A stretch of 64,000 nucleotides of DNA from an uncultured Eubacteriales bacterium (GCA_902491475.1 CABUHY010000008.1:30281-94280), one strand, 5' to 3'. Positions 16,026 through 24,864 are shown, counted from the stretch's first letter. The notes: generated by a model not told the origin, from the sequence alone. Program-made: numbers and translations.

Positions 16026-17441
16026 TCAGTTTTCCTCTGCCGAAGCGGCAACAACCGTGTTTGCCTTTGCCCTGCGCTCTTCGAGCTCTTTTTGGATTTT
16101 TGCCTTTTTCTCGCCTGTGTAATCGTTGAAGAACATCGGTATCATTGTAAGCGCAAAACCGATAGCCGGCAAAATGGTTATCATAAAGAACAAGCCTGTT
16201 CTTGTCTTTTCGGACTGTACCTGAATAACGCCGTTGATGGGAGCCTGGAACTCGCAGACTTTAAGCACAACGCTGACCGCATATGTCGCAAGTCCTGCCG
16301 AAACCTTGCTTAAAAGCGTCTGGAAAGCGAAGCAGACGCCGTCCGCCCTCTCGCCTGTTTTCCATTCGATATAGTCAACGCTGTCCGCTATAAGAGCGTA
16401 TGTGATTACATTGTAAATACCGAGCGGCACACCCATAAACACAAGGCAGAGAAGTACAAGGTAAATGTTGTGATAGCCTACAAACCAGAACGCAACATGG
16501 GAGATTATGCCGAATACCGAAGAACCGATATAAATTGTTTTAAGCGAAAAACGCTTTCTCAATGCGGGCATAATTATCATAGCAGGTATCATACCTACGC
16601 CGACCGCAACGGTAAGCGAAGTCATTTTGAAGCCGTTGGGGATAATTCCGTAATTATCAACGCCGATAAGATAGTAATGTATATATGTCGCACATACATT
16701 CGCCATTACCATTGTCGAGCCGAGGACAGCCGAGAGAATTACGATTATAAGCACCTTGTTTTTGCCTATAAGTCGGAAATTTTCCTTAAAAGTTCTCGTG
16801 TCCTGTCTCTCCTCGTGTACACGCTCTTTTGCGGTAAAGAACGGAAGAATTGAGAGCACCGCCGCAATTGTTCCGAATATAATCGCTGAAACAAAGTAGC
16901 CCTTGCGAAGTCCGAGTGCGTTTTCAGCGACAAGAACAGGGATAAGCACCGTCGGGAGAATACCGCCTGCGGTACTTCCGAGTCTGCCGTTTGACAAAAA
17001 TCTTGTTCTCTCCCTCTCGTTCGGCGTGATAACCGAGCTCAAGCCCCAGAACGGAACATCCTGGATTGTGAAAGCGATACCCCAAAGGATATATGTTACC
17101 GCCGCATACGCAACCTTAGCCGAATAAGACGAAAACTGCGGAGCGAAGAACAGAAGAATTGTCGTAACCGCAATCGGTACGGGTGAGAAAAGAAGATAAG
17201 GTCTCATCTTGCCCCACTTTGAATGGGTGCGGTCAACTATCATACCCATAATCGGGTCGTTGAGTGCGTCGAAAATTCTGCCTGCAAGAATGATGTTTCC
17301 TGCGTGAATCGGGTCAAGTCCTGCCGCATCGGTGTAGAAAATCAGCAAGAACATCGACATAATCGTGTAAACTCCGCTTCGTCCGAATGCCGCAAGCGGA
17401 AATGTCAGCTTTTCTTTAAGCGTCAAATAAGTCTTTTCCAT
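16026..17441 (-). CDS. GPH-family (MFS_2) glycoside/cation symporter
   Basis: This 471-aa protein has twelve predicted membrane segments. Its N-terminus has the family features L-K-E-K-L-T-F-P-L-A-A-F-G and the D-P-I-M-G-M-I-V-D-R-T loop typical of glycoside-pentoside-hexuronide:cation symporters. It likely imports a sugar or oligosaccharide with Na+ or H+. Its gene follows a sulfatase gene by 21 bp in one operon, so a sulfated or desulfated glycan fragment is a reasonable substrate guess. The C-terminal 40 residues are charged and cytoplasmic. Confidence 0.85.
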   Translation of the reverse strand: MEKTYLTLKEKLTFPLAAFGRSGVYTIMSMFLLIFYTDAAGLDPIHAGNIILAGRIFDALNDPIMGMIVDRTHSKWGKMRPYLLFSPVPIAVTTILLFFAPQFSSYSAKVAYAAVTYILWGIAFTIQDVPFWGLSSVITPNERERTRFLSNGRLGSTAGGILPTVLIPVLVAENALGLRKGYFVSAIIFGTIAAVLSILPFFTAKERVHEERQDTRTFKENFRLIGKNKVLIIVILSAVLGSTMVMANVCATYIHYYLIGVDNYGIIPNGFKMTSLTVAVGVGMIPAMIIMPALRKRFSLKTIYIGSSVFGIISHVAFWFVGYHNIYLVLLCLVFMGVPLGIYNVITYALIADSVDYIEWKTGERADGVCFAFQTLLSKVSAGLATYAVSVVLKVCEFQAPINGVIQVQSEKTRTGLFFMITILPAIGFALTMIPMFFNDYTGEKKAKIQKELEERRAKANTVVAASAEEN

Positions 17442-17462
17442 TACAGTCTCCTAAATCCCTTT

Positions 17463-18785
17463 TTATTTTTTGCGGGTAAACAACGCAGGCAGAATAACAG
17501 GCTTCTTCTCCCCTGCCGCAGTCATTTCCCGAATAAGCATTTTTTTAAGCTGCTTCCTTTGCGAAGCATATTTTGGGTCTTTTACAAGGTTGTATCTTTC
17601 AATCGAGTCCTTTTCAAGGTCGTAAAGATAATCCTCAAAATACACGGGCGACGAGTGCATTGCATATCCCGTCGGCGTGAGCGCACGAACGGAATATTTG
17701 AACTTTTTCGTCCTAATGGCACGGCCGCACTGGCTTTCGCTTATCTGCATAAATACGCAGTCGCGTTCCTCGCCCGTTTCAAACTCTCTCAAAAGCGATT
17801 TGCCCATATAGCTGTCGGGTATTTCAATTCCCGCAATGTCAAGCATTGTGGGCGGCAGGTCTATAAGGCTTACAAGGCGTGAATCGAGCTTTCCGCCCTT
17901 GAACGCACCGCCCTCAATAATCAAAGGAGTATGCGAAGCGCTGTCGTGGCACGAACGCTTGTATTCGAGGTTTCTCGTCTTGAAATGCGAGCCGTGGTCG
18001 CTTGTGTAAATGATTACGGTGTTATCGTAAAGCCCTTTTTCCTTGAGCTTTTCAACCAGTTTGCCCACATTTTCGTCAAGGCTGTTGATAGCCGCCATAT
18101 AGTCGGGGTACATCTCTTTGTAATCGCCCTTTAAGAATGTGAGGTCGTCGGGCAAGGGATAATCCTTGAACTTCGGTACGGTCTCCCTCGGTCCCTCATA
18201 GCAGTGATGGTCGTTCTGATGATGCGGCTCGATTTGAGAGACGAACATAAAGAACGGCTTATCCGAGGTCTTTTGGTCGAGATATTGAAGCGCAAAATCA
18301 TTTATGCAGTCGGCTCTGTAACCGTTGAAATCAATCTTGTTGCCGTCGCCGTCGAATATGTATCCGTCATATCCGTGCGAGGTAAACTCAAGCACATCCG
18401 CCGCACGCCACCAATCCTTGTAACCGCCCTGCAATTCTTTCGGAACAGCGGTCTTTTCGCAGTGAAAGCCGACATTCGGAAGTCGGTCGGAAGCAAGGTG
18501 CCACTTTCCGACATAAGCTGTTTCATAGCCTGCCTCATTAAAATATTCGGCAAGCGGCTTTATGTCCTTGGGAAGCGGTATTCCGTTCCAATAGCACTTG
18601 TTCTGCGTTGCGTAAACGCCTGTCTGCAAACAGGCTCTTGCAGGTCCGCAAACGGGCTGACAGGTATATGAGTTTTCAAACTTTATACCGTCCTCGGCAA
18701 GCTTCATAAGATTAGGCGTTGCCGTTTTGTTTACGGTATCCCAGCGCTGTTGGTCGCTGAAATAGAAAATAATGTTCGGTCTCAA
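17463..18785 (-). CDS. Type I sulfatase (alkaline-phosphatase superfamily)
   Basis: This 440-aa protein hydrolyses sulfate esters. The sulfatase signature V-C-G-P-A-R-A-C-L-Q-T-G (about residue 45) holds the Cys that becomes formylglycine. Metal ligands are in Y-F-S-D-Q-Q near the start and in Y-T-S-D-H-G (about residue 265). No signal peptide is seen, so it should act in the cytoplasm on imported substrate. As a Cys-type sulfatase it needs an anaerobic sulfatase-maturating enzyme, which is not in the window. It is the middle gene of a TauE/SafE-sulfatase-GPH operon. Confidence 0.9.
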   Translation of the reverse strand: MRPNIIFYFSDQQRWDTVNKTATPNLMKLAEDGIKFENSYTCQPVCGPARACLQTGVYATQNKCYWNGIPLPKDIKPLAEYFNEAGYETAYVGKWHLASDRLPNVGFHCEKTAVPKELQGGYKDWWRAADVLEFTSHGYDGYIFDGDGNKIDFNGYRADCINDFALQYLDQKTSDKPFFMFVSQIEPHHQNDHHCYEGPRETVPKFKDYPLPDDLTFLKGDYKEMYPDYMAAINSLDENVGKLVEKLKEKGLYDNTVIIYTSDHGSHFKTRNLEYKRSCHDSASHTPLIIEGGAFKGGKLDSRLVSLIDLPPTMLDIAGIEIPDSYMGKSLLREFETGEERDCVFMQISESQCGRAIRTKKFKYSVRALTPTGYAMHSSPVYFEDYLYDLEKDSIERYNLVKDPKYASQRKQLKKMLIREMTAAGEKKPVILPALFTRKK

Positions 18786-18801
18786 TTCTAACCCTCGTTT
18801 C

Positions 18802-19611
18802 TTAGTTTATAAACGCAGTAACGGCATTATAGAGACTTAAAGCCGCCACGGCGCACACAGCAACCGTAAATACGGTTCTGATTGTTTTTTCATTGCACTT
18901 TCTGTTGAGCTTTGCTCCGAAAAATCCGCCCAAAATCGCCGCGGGGATAATCACAAGCAGATATTTTACATCAAAGCCCTCAAAATGAGTGTTCACAAAG
19001 CTTGTTATAAGGTTTGAAAGCTGTGAAAAGAAGATTATCGCAACGGAATAAACCGCAGCGTCCCGCATTGTAAAGGAAAAGAGTATCGTGAGCACAGCCA
19101 CATTTATCGGGCCGCCGCCTATACCGAGAAAAGCCGCCGTCATTCCGAGCAAAAGTCCCGTAAGAGAAATAAGCACGGGATTCTTTATGTTGAATTTTTT
19201 TATGTTTGTGTTTACGGAAATTATTACCGCAACGAGCAGTGCACAAAGCAATGCCGACTGTATGCCCTTTACCGTTTCGGGCGAGGAGCTGTTTGAAAGC
19301 GCAAGCGAAAAAAGCTTGTTGCCCGTAAAGCCGCCGATAACAGAGCCCAAAGCAAACAACAGGACAAATTTCATATTTATGGGTGTTTTGTTTTTAATGT
19401 GCTTACCCGTAGAAGTAACGGACATTGCGAACACGGCGCACGAAGAAAAGAACGCCACCTGAACAAGGGGATGAAAATTTATAACATCAAGAACGGGCTT
19501 GATTATAACGCCGCCGCCCAAGCCGACAAAAGCGCCGAGCAATGTTGCGATGAAAATAACCGCTCCGTATATAACAAAAATCACTGAAATCACCAAAAAA
19601 CATTTTACCAT
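18802..19611 (-). CDS. TauE/SafE-family sulfite/sulfate exporter-like membrane protein
   Basis: This roughly 269-aa protein has about eight hydrophobic segments. The duplicated glycine-rich motif G-A-F-V-G-L-G-G-G (N-terminal half) and A-A-F-L-G-I-G-G-G (middle) marks the TauE/SafE family. It probably exports sulfite, sulfate or an organosulfur anion, a good fit beside a cytoplasmic sulfatase that would release sulfate. The start is uncertain: ATG 19611 is given, an in-frame TTG lies at 19620 and GTG codons lie shortly after, and none has a clear ribosome site. It is the first gene of the operon. Confidence 0.8.
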   Translation of the reverse strand: MVKCFLVISVIFVIYGAVIFIATLLGAFVGLGGGVIIKPVLDVINFHPLVQVAFFSSCAVFAMSVTSTGKHIKNKTPINMKFVLLFALGSVIGGFTGNKLFSLALSNSSSPETVKGIQSALLCALLVAVIISVNTNIKKFNIKNPVLISLTGLLLGMTAAFLGIGGGPINVAVLTILFSFTMRDAAVYSVAIIFFSQLSNLITSFVNTHFEGFDVKYLLVIIPAAILGGFFGAKLNRKCNEKTIRTVFTVAVCAVAALSLYNAVTAFIN

Positions 19612-19647
19612 ATATCGCAAATTTATACAACTATTTTATTTTCACGC

Positions 19648-19676
19648 TTGAAGTTATTTTACAAATTTGGTAGTAT
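19648..19676 (+). promoter_or_regulatory. Promoter of manA
   Basis: TTGAAG (19648-19653), a 17-bp spacer and TAGTAT (19671-19676), ending 28 bp before the manA start codon. Confidence 0.6.
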
Positions 19677-19704
19677 ATTAAATACTGCTAAAGGAGTGTT
19701 TAAT

Positions 19705-20664
19705 ATGTTGCTTAAACTTAAACCTGCGCTCAAGGATTATCTTTGGGGCGGTACTAAATTAAAGACAGATTTCGGCTTTCAAAGCGATATGGAAAAAGTA
19801 GCCGAGGGATGGATGCTTTCCTGCCACAAGGACGGCGAAAACACTGTTGAAAACGGAGAATACAAGGGTAAGACCCTGTCGGAGGTTATAGAGCTTTGCG
19901 GCAGAGAAATTCTCGGTAAAAACGGCTTGAAATTCGACTTCTTTCCTATCCTTATAAAGCTTATCGACGCCAAGAACGACCTTTCCGTTCAGGTGCACCC
20001 CGACAACGAATACGCACTTCGTGTTGAGGGCGAATACGGAAAGACCGAGTGTTGGTATATACTCGACTGTGAGGAGGGCGCAGAGCTCATATACGGCTTT
20101 AACCGTGAAATAAGCTCCGAGGAATTCAGAAAAAGAATTGAGGACAACACCTTCCTTGAGGTTGTAAACAAGGTTAAGGTCCACAAGGGCGATATATTCT
20201 TTATCGAGGCGGGAACGCTCCACGCAATCGGTTCGGGCATACTTCTTGCCGAAATTCAGCAAAATTCAAACACCACTTACCGTGTTTACGATTATCAGCG
20301 CCGAGACAAGGACGGCAACCTGCGTCCGCTCCATATAGACAAGGCGGTTGATGTCACAAAATGCGAGAAGCCGAAGTACGGCATCAAGCCCATAGGCGAA
20401 AAAATCAAGACCGCATCGGGCACCGAGCAGCTGCTTACAAAGTGCGACCTGTTCACGGTAAAGGAATATATAACCGACGAAACGCTCAACCTCGTCTCCG
20501 ACGAAAACTCGTTTGTTTCTCTCCTCGTAACCGACGGAGAAGGAACCGTCGAGTGCTCGGGCGAAAAGCTTTCGGTGCATAAGGGCGACAGCCTCTTTAT
20601 AAGCGCCGATTCAGGCAAAATAACAATAAACGGTAAACTCAACATTATAGAAACAAGGGTATAA
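19705..20664 (+). CDS. manA: Mannose-6-phosphate isomerase, class I
   Basis: This 319-aa zinc enzyme interconverts mannose 6-phosphate and fructose 6-phosphate. The zinc-site block S-V-Q-V-H-P-D-N (about residue 95), K-T-E-C-W-Y-I-L and the later G-T-L-H-A-I-G supply the expected Gln, His, Glu and His ligands. The start ATG 19705 has AAGGAG 8 bp upstream; an in-frame TTG further up lies inside the promoter. The short length without an insert domain is typical of Firmicutes ManA. It is followed after 6 bp by an MFS transporter gene, probably co-transcribed. Confidence 0.93.
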   Translation: MLLKLKPALKDYLWGGTKLKTDFGFQSDMEKVAEGWMLSCHKDGENTVENGEYKGKTLSEVIELCGREILGKNGLKFDFFPILIKLIDAKNDLSVQVHPDNEYALRVEGEYGKTECWYILDCEEGAELIYGFNREISSEEFRKRIEDNTFLEVVNKVKVHKGDIFFIEAGTLHAIGSGILLAEIQQNSNTTYRVYDYQRRDKDGNLRPLHIDKAVDVTKCEKPKYGIKPIGEKIKTASGTEQLLTKCDLFTVKEYITDETLNLVSDENSFVSLLVTDGEGTVECSGEKLSVHKGDSLFISADSGKITINGKLNIIETRV

Positions 20665-20670
20665 TAAAAA

Positions 20671-21897
20671 ATGGCAAAAAGAACATTCAAGGGTACAAAG
20701 ATAGCCTGCTACACGGGTTATTTCGTGCAGGCGATAGTAAACAACTTAGCTCCCCTGCTGTTTGTAATCTTTTCGGAAAGATACAATATCGACCTTACGA
20801 CAATCGGAAGTCTTATTCTTATAAACTTCGTAACGCAGATGATAGTTGACCTTCTGTCGGTCAAAATCGTTGACAAAATCGGCTTTAAGAGAATTGTCGT
20901 AAGCTCTCACTTCTTCGCTTTTGCGGGACTTGTTATGCTCGGCGTACTGCCCGAGCTTACCTCGCATCACTTTATTGCGATAGCGGCGTCGCTTGTGGTT
21001 TCCGCAATAGGCAGCGGTATGATTGAGGTCACGATAAGCCCCATCGTCGAATCCCTGCCGAGCGACAAGAAAGCTGCCGATATGAGCCTGCTCCATTCGT
21101 TCTACTGTTGGGGTCAGATGCTTGTCGTGGCGTTTTCCACGCTCTATATAAAGCTTGCGGGCGGAGAAAACTGGAACATTCTCCCGATAATCTGGTCGGT
21201 AATACCGCTTGTAAATATGTTTAACTTTATGAGCGTGCCGTTTATGCCGCCCATTGAGGAGGAAGAGATTGTTCCCGTTAAAAAGCTGTTGAAATCAAAG
21301 GCTTTTATCGTGGCAATGGTAATTATGTTCTGTGCGGGTGCGAGTGAGCTTGCAATGTCGCAGTGGTCGTCTTTCTTTGCGGAAGAGGGCTTACATGTTT
21401 CAAAATTCACGGGAGATTTGCTCGGTCCCTGCCTGTTTGCGGTGCTTATGGGCGCAGGCAGACTCTTCTACGGACTTTACGGCGACAAAATCGACCTTAT
21501 TAAAATTATGTCGGCGTTCTCGGTGCTTTGCATAATATGCTATCTCACAGCTTCGTTTTCACACAACAGTACGGTTTCGCTGCTTGCGTGCGCCGTTACG
21601 GGTCTTTCGATAAGCCTTTTCTGGCCGGGTACATTTTCGCTTGCGGCAAAAAAATTCCCGAACGGTTCGGGCGGACTTTTCGGCATACTCGCACTGCTCG
21701 GCGACATCGGCTGCGGCACGGGTCCGTGGCTTATCAGCTACATCAGTTCCGCATTCAAGAGCGCAAACCCTGCTTTGAGCGAGGGTGCGGCGCTTAAAAA
21801 CGGTCTTGCGTTCGGCTGTATCTTCCCGATAATTCTTATAATCGGCTTGATAGTGCTGAAAAAAGACACGGACAAAACCGACAAAGTCAAAAACTGA
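20671..21897 (+). CDS. MFS transporter, sugar-type
   Basis: This 408-aa protein has twelve predicted membrane helices and a central cytoplasmic loop rich in E and K. It lacks the sugar-specific sequence signatures I could use to name a substrate. Its gene lies 6 bp after manA, so a role in hexose uptake (possibly mannose) is plausible but inferred from position. A strong bidirectional terminator follows. Confidence 0.78.
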   Translation: MAKRTFKGTKIACYTGYFVQAIVNNLAPLLFVIFSERYNIDLTTIGSLILINFVTQMIVDLLSVKIVDKIGFKRIVVSSHFFAFAGLVMLGVLPELTSHHFIAIAASLVVSAIGSGMIEVTISPIVESLPSDKKAADMSLLHSFYCWGQMLVVAFSTLYIKLAGGENWNILPIIWSVIPLVNMFNFMSVPFMPPIEEEEIVPVKKLLKSKAFIVAMVIMFCAGASELAMSQWSSFFAEEGLHVSKFTGDLLGPCLFAVLMGAGRLFYGLYGDKIDLIKIMSAFSVLCIICYLTASFSHNSTVSLLACAVTGLSISLFWPGTFSLAAKKFPNGSGGLFGILALLGDIGCGTGPWLISYISSAFKSANPALSEGAALKNGLAFGCIFPIILIIGLIVLKKDTDKTDKVKN

Positions 21898-21911
21898 CAA
21901 ACAAAAAAATC

Positions 21912-21950
21912 AGCTCCGACGAAAGCAAATGCCAAGCGTCGGAGCTTTTG
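21912..21950. terminator. Bidirectional intrinsic terminator
   Basis: AGCTCCGACG/CGTCGGAGCT (21912-21921 with 21937-21946) has T-rich tracts on both sides. It serves the manA-MFS operon and the convergent small-membrane-protein genes. Confidence 0.88.
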
Positions 21951-21952
21951 TT

Positions 21953-22222
21953 TTATTCTTTTGTTTCGTCGGGCTCTTCCGGTTCCTTCGCTTCGTCCGT
22001 TTCTTCCGCGTCGTCGGGCGGGAGCTTCGCTTTAAGCTCGTCAAGCTCCTTTTTAAGGAGATCATATGCGGCGTGCTGATCCGTCCAAATTTTCTTCAGC
22101 GCAAAAAACAGGCATAAAATCGCAACCGCAAGAAAGGGCGGCGCATATGAGCCGTAAAAAACCATTCCTAAAGCACTGTAAAGAACAAGGGTTAATAGAA
22201 GAATAAGTAAAATTGCTGACAT
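21953..22222 (-). CDS. Small two-TM membrane protein with acidic C-terminal tail (copy 1)
   Basis: This 89-aa protein is not recognised. It has two hydrophobic segments (residues 3-24 and 30-42) with a short G-S-Y-A-P-P turn, then a charged helix, then a tail of E, D, P and K repeats. It is a paralogue of the gene at 22241: both start M-[ST]-A-I, share P-x-F-L-A-V-A-x-x-C-L-F-F and end in E/D/K-rich tails. The spacing between copies is also alike, so this is a tandem duplication. The function is unknown. Confidence 0.7.
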   Translation of the reverse strand: MSAILLILLLTLVLYSALGMVFYGSYAPPFLAVAILCLFFALKKIWTDQHAAYDLLKKELDELKAKLPPDDAEETDEAKEPEEPDETKE

Positions 22223-22240
22223 AACCTCATCTCCAAAAGC

Positions 22241-22471
22241 TTATTTTTCTGATTCGTCCGTACTTTCAAAATCAGGTTCTTCTTTATCTTTATCGTTTTC
22301 CTTTTTCAAAAATTCATTTAAGGTATGCAGTTCCGACAATCCCCGTTTCAGCATAAAAAACAAGCATACAAGTGCAACTGCAAGGAATATCGGAGCGAGG
22401 GTAAAGACATCGGTATAAAGCATTCCGAAGAAAACATATAAAATTAAAGCTATTATAAAGATTGCCGTCAT
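22241..22471 (-). CDS. Small two-TM membrane protein with acidic tail (copy 2)
   Basis: This 76-aa protein is a paralogue of the gene at 21953, with the same two hydrophobic segments, a leucine-rich charged stretch and an acidic end (D-E-S-E-K). It lies 18 bp before copy 1 in transcription order. The DNA just before its start still carries the end of a third copy (see 22490). The function is unknown. Confidence 0.7.
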   Translation of the reverse strand: MTAIFIIALILYVFFGMLYTDVFTLAPIFLAVALVCLFFMLKRGLSELHTLNEFLKKENDKDKEEPDFESTDESEK

Positions 22472-22489
22472 AACACTACCTCTGTAAAC

Positions 22490-22513
22490 TTATTTTTCCG
22501 ATTCTTCCGAACT
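22490..22513 (-). pseudogene. C-terminal relic of a third small-membrane-protein copy
   Basis: Directly after the stop codon of the secreted protein at 22514, the same frame reads S-S-E-E-S-E-K-stop. This matches the S-T-D-E-S-E-K end of the copy at 22241. The bases after it also match the spacer between the two intact copies, so a third tandem copy was deleted, leaving only its tail. Confidence 0.6.
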
Positions 22514-23485
22514 TTACGGTCGATATGTTATAGGTGAACTGGTACAAATTTGGCATTGAGTATAAATAGGTTTCGGTGAAACAGAAACACTCGCTCCCTT
22601 TAACGAAACCGAAACTCCGACAGAACCTAATCCGATTTTTTGATGAAAGTAATTTCCATACACATTAAATACGCAGGGGCTATCATATTGCGACACTCTG
22701 CCTTTGCAAATCATTAAAAACGCCGCTTTACTATAAACAATCGAATATGTCGACGTATAAACATTACCTTTCAAATTATATAACATCGCAATTCCATTTT
22801 CGCCCAATTTTAAATCATTATTTTCAATATTACTCGGAGTATATTCCTCGTATTCAGTCTCGACTTTTGATTCTATGTTTTGCCTATTTATTATTTTTGT
22901 TAATTCCACAGATAAGCTAAAGGTGCTTTTGTCAAAAACCAACGCCTCGCTTGAAAAAGATAAAACATCCTTGCCACGAAATCTAGCTTTGAAGTTAATC
23001 CATTCATAGCCCGCCATTACACCAAATGTACCCTTGGGGGCATTTTTGGTTTCAAAAATTGCCAAAGTTTTCTTTAACAAGCTATCATTATCGCTGTAGT
23101 TATAACTGTCGCCTTGAGCATATGTACTTACATTTCCCAAAAGCTCTTTTTCATTCAAATAATCGTCATATGAAATGAGTTCAAACTCTTCGTCTTCGCC
23201 TACCAAATAATACTCATCTTGAAGACGAACACTGACGCAGTCGGCAATTTCAGACAACTCTGATTCAGGAACCATTTCAATCATTTTCTGAGACATTCCC
23301 GCTTTTTCAAGAATTGCCTTTGCCTGTTCATCAACACTTTTGTTTTGAAGTTTGGCGATACCCTTAACTATTTCCAATTCAAATCCGCTGACTTCGTTTT
23401 TATTTGATGTTGAAACAGCATATGAGGGAATGCACATACTTATAACTAAAAGCATGGAAATCATAATCATAAATACTTTTTTCAT
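22514..23485 (-). CDS. Secreted protein of unknown function
   Basis: This 323-aa protein has a clear Sec signal peptide (MKKVF start, hydrophobic core, cleavage likely after S-Y-A at about residue 23). The mature part has a helical, acidic first half (residues 30-110) and a beta-rich second half. It ends V-S-V-S-P-K-P-I-Y-T-Q-C-Q-I-C-T, with two late cysteines. No known family was recognised. The region is AT-rich compared with its neighbours. The stop codon is fused in frame to the tail of a deleted paralogue of the small membrane proteins, suggesting that the gene's current end was created or exposed by a deletion. Confidence 0.65.
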   Translation of the reverse strand: MKKVFMIMISMLLVISMCIPSYAVSTSNKNEVSGFELEIVKGIAKLQNKSVDEQAKAILEKAGMSQKMIEMVPESELSEIADCVSVRLQDEYYLVGEDEEFELISYDDYLNEKELLGNVSTYAQGDSYNYSDNDSLLKKTLAIFETKNAPKGTFGVMAGYEWINFKARFRGKDVLSFSSEALVFDKSTFSLSVELTKIINRQNIESKVETEYEEYTPSNIENNDLKLGENGIAMLYNLKGNVYTSTYSIVYSKAAFLMICKGRVSQYDSPCVFNVYGNYFHQKIGLGSVGVSVSLKGASVSVSPKPIYTQCQICTSSPITYRP

Positions 23486-23862
23486 ATAGATACCTCTCTT
23501 TTGATTTTACTGAAAATAAAAAACGCGTAAATTCAATGAATTATCACACCCAATCGAAATATTATATAAAAAACGTTTTTTACAATTCAATATTATCAAA
23601 ATTTTCCAATAGTGTCAATATTATTTATATAAAATATTTTTTTATTTTGATTTCACATAACTACACTAAAATATACAATTAACAGTGGAAATGTATATTA
23701 TTCGGCACATTGCGGATTTTGCGAATAAATATATTTAATTATTCCCTAATACTGAAAACATTTACCTTGTAAATTCATAGTACACTATAAATCTATCCTT
23801 GTCAACATAATTTTCCAACTTAAATATACATAAATTTCGCATTTATAACAAATTATTTGTTG
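23486..23862. other. AT-rich intergenic region
   Basis: About 375 bp of very AT-rich DNA lies between the divergent secreted-protein gene and the ribU leader. It has long T and A runs but no ORF with a ribosome site and no RNA motif that I could recognise. Confidence 0.6.
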
Positions 23863-23891
23863 TTGACATCTCTGTTACACGGTCATATAAT
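23863..23891 (+). promoter_or_regulatory. Consensus promoter of ribU
   Basis: TTGACA (23863-23868), a 17-bp spacer and TATAAT (23886-23891), a perfect match placed just before the FMN riboswitch. Confidence 0.88.
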
Positions 23892-23903
23892 AATGTAAAA
23901 GTT

Positions 23904-24010
23904 GTCTTCAGGGCGGGGCGCAATTCCCCACCGGCAGTAAAGTCTGCGAGCCTTTTCGGCTGATTCGGTGAAACTCCGAAACCGACGGTATAGTCCGGAT
24001 GAAAGAAGAT
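23904..24010 (+). ncRNA. FMN riboswitch (RFN element)
   Basis: The conserved RFN blocks are in order: T-C-A-G-G-G-C-G-G-G-G, C-C-C-C-A-C-C-G-G-C-A-G-T, A-G-T-C-T-G-C-G-A-G-C, G-A-T-T-C-G-G-T-G and the closing C-C-G-A-C-G-G-T-A-T-A-G-T-C-C-G-G-A-T-G. It is followed by an intrinsic terminator and then ribU. FMN binding should favour the terminator, shutting off riboflavin uptake. Confidence 0.96.
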
Positions 24011-24028
24011 GTATTACGCTACATTTTT

Positions 24029-24058
24029 TGCCCCGAGGTTCGTCCTTGGGGCATTTTT
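24029..24058 (+). terminator. Riboswitch-controlled terminator before ribU
   Basis: A 10-bp stem, TGCCCCGAGG/CCTTGGGGCA (24029-24038 with 24044-24053), followed by five T residues, forms the expression platform of the FMN riboswitch. Confidence 0.88.
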
Positions 24059-24095
24059 GATGACAACTTAAATCATATTAGGAGGTCATCTTATC

Positions 24096-24698
24096 ATGGC
24101 AAAAGCAAAAAAATCAGATTTAAGAAAAATCACGGTTACCGCAATTATGAGCGCAATAGCGGCAATTCTCCAGTTTATCGAAATTTCAATCCCGATAATA
24201 CCGAGCTTTGTAAAGCTTGATTTCAGCGACCTGCCCGCACTTATAACCTCATTTGCAATCGGTCCGTGGTACGGCGTTACGGTTGAGCTTTTGAAAAACC
24301 TGCTTCATCTCCCGTTCGGCTCGTCGGCAGGCGTCGGCGAAATATGCAATTTCCTTTTGGGTGTGATTTTCTGCCTTACGGCGGGTCTTATCTACAAAAA
24401 GCACAAGACGCGCAAGGGTGCGGCTGCGGGAGCGGTGCTTGGTGCGCTTTTGATGGCTCTTTTTTCGCTTCCGATGAACTATTTTATAGTTTACCCTGCA
24501 TATGTGGTTCTCTACGGTATGCCGATGGACGCAATAGTCGGTATGTATTCGGAAATCTTACCCGGAACGGACTCGCTCGCAAAGGCGCTGTGCATATTCA
24601 ATCTGCCGTTCACATTCTTAAAGGGAATCGCAAACGCAATCATATGCTTTTTGATTTACAAACCGCTTTCCCCCGTTATAAAAGGCAAAAATGTGTAA
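24096..24698 (+). CDS. ribU: Riboflavin ECF transporter substrate-binding component
   Basis: This 200-aa membrane protein has about six hydrophobic segments and the F-V-K-L-D-F-S-D-L-P-A motif near residue 45, diagnostic of ECF S-components of the RibU type. It binds riboflavin and works with the shared EcfAA'T module encoded elsewhere. The FMN riboswitch directly upstream confirms the ligand. The ATG has AGGAGG upstream. Confidence 0.95.
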   Translation: MAKAKKSDLRKITVTAIMSAIAAILQFIEISIPIIPSFVKLDFSDLPALITSFAIGPWYGVTVELLKNLLHLPFGSSAGVGEICNFLLGVIFCLTAGLIYKKHKTRKGAAAGAVLGALLMALFSLPMNYFIVYPAYVVLYGMPMDAIVGMYSEILPGTDSLAKALCIFNLPFTFLKGIANAIICFLIYKPLSPVIKGKNV

Positions 24699-24715
24699 AC
24701 AATGTCTGAATACTG

Positions 24716-24744
24716 TTGACAAAAGGCATATATAGTAGTAAAAT
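24716..24744 (+). promoter_or_regulatory. Promoter of metK
   Basis: TTGACA (24716-24721), a 17-bp spacer and TAAAAT (24739-24744), placed before the SAM-I riboswitch. Confidence 0.82.
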
Positions 24745-24771
24745 CTCTTACAACAAGAAAATAACCATCTC

Positions 24772-24864
24772 CTTATAGAGAGTGGCGGAGGGACAGGCCC
24801 TGTGAAGCCACGGCAACCTGCTTTAAGCAAGGTGCTAATTCCTGCGGTTCGTCCGAAAGATAAG
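24772..24864 (+). ncRNA. SAM-I riboswitch (S-box)
   Basis: The order C-T-T-A-T-A-G-A-G-A-G, G-A-G-G-G-A, G-A-A-G-C-C-A-C-G-G-C-A-A-C-C, A-A-G-G-T-G-C-T-A-A-T-T-C-C and G-A-A-A-G-A-T-A-A-G is diagnostic of the S-box. AAGGTG (24863-24868) can pair with CACCTT as antiterminator, or leave the downstream terminator free when SAM binds P1. Confidence 0.96.
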
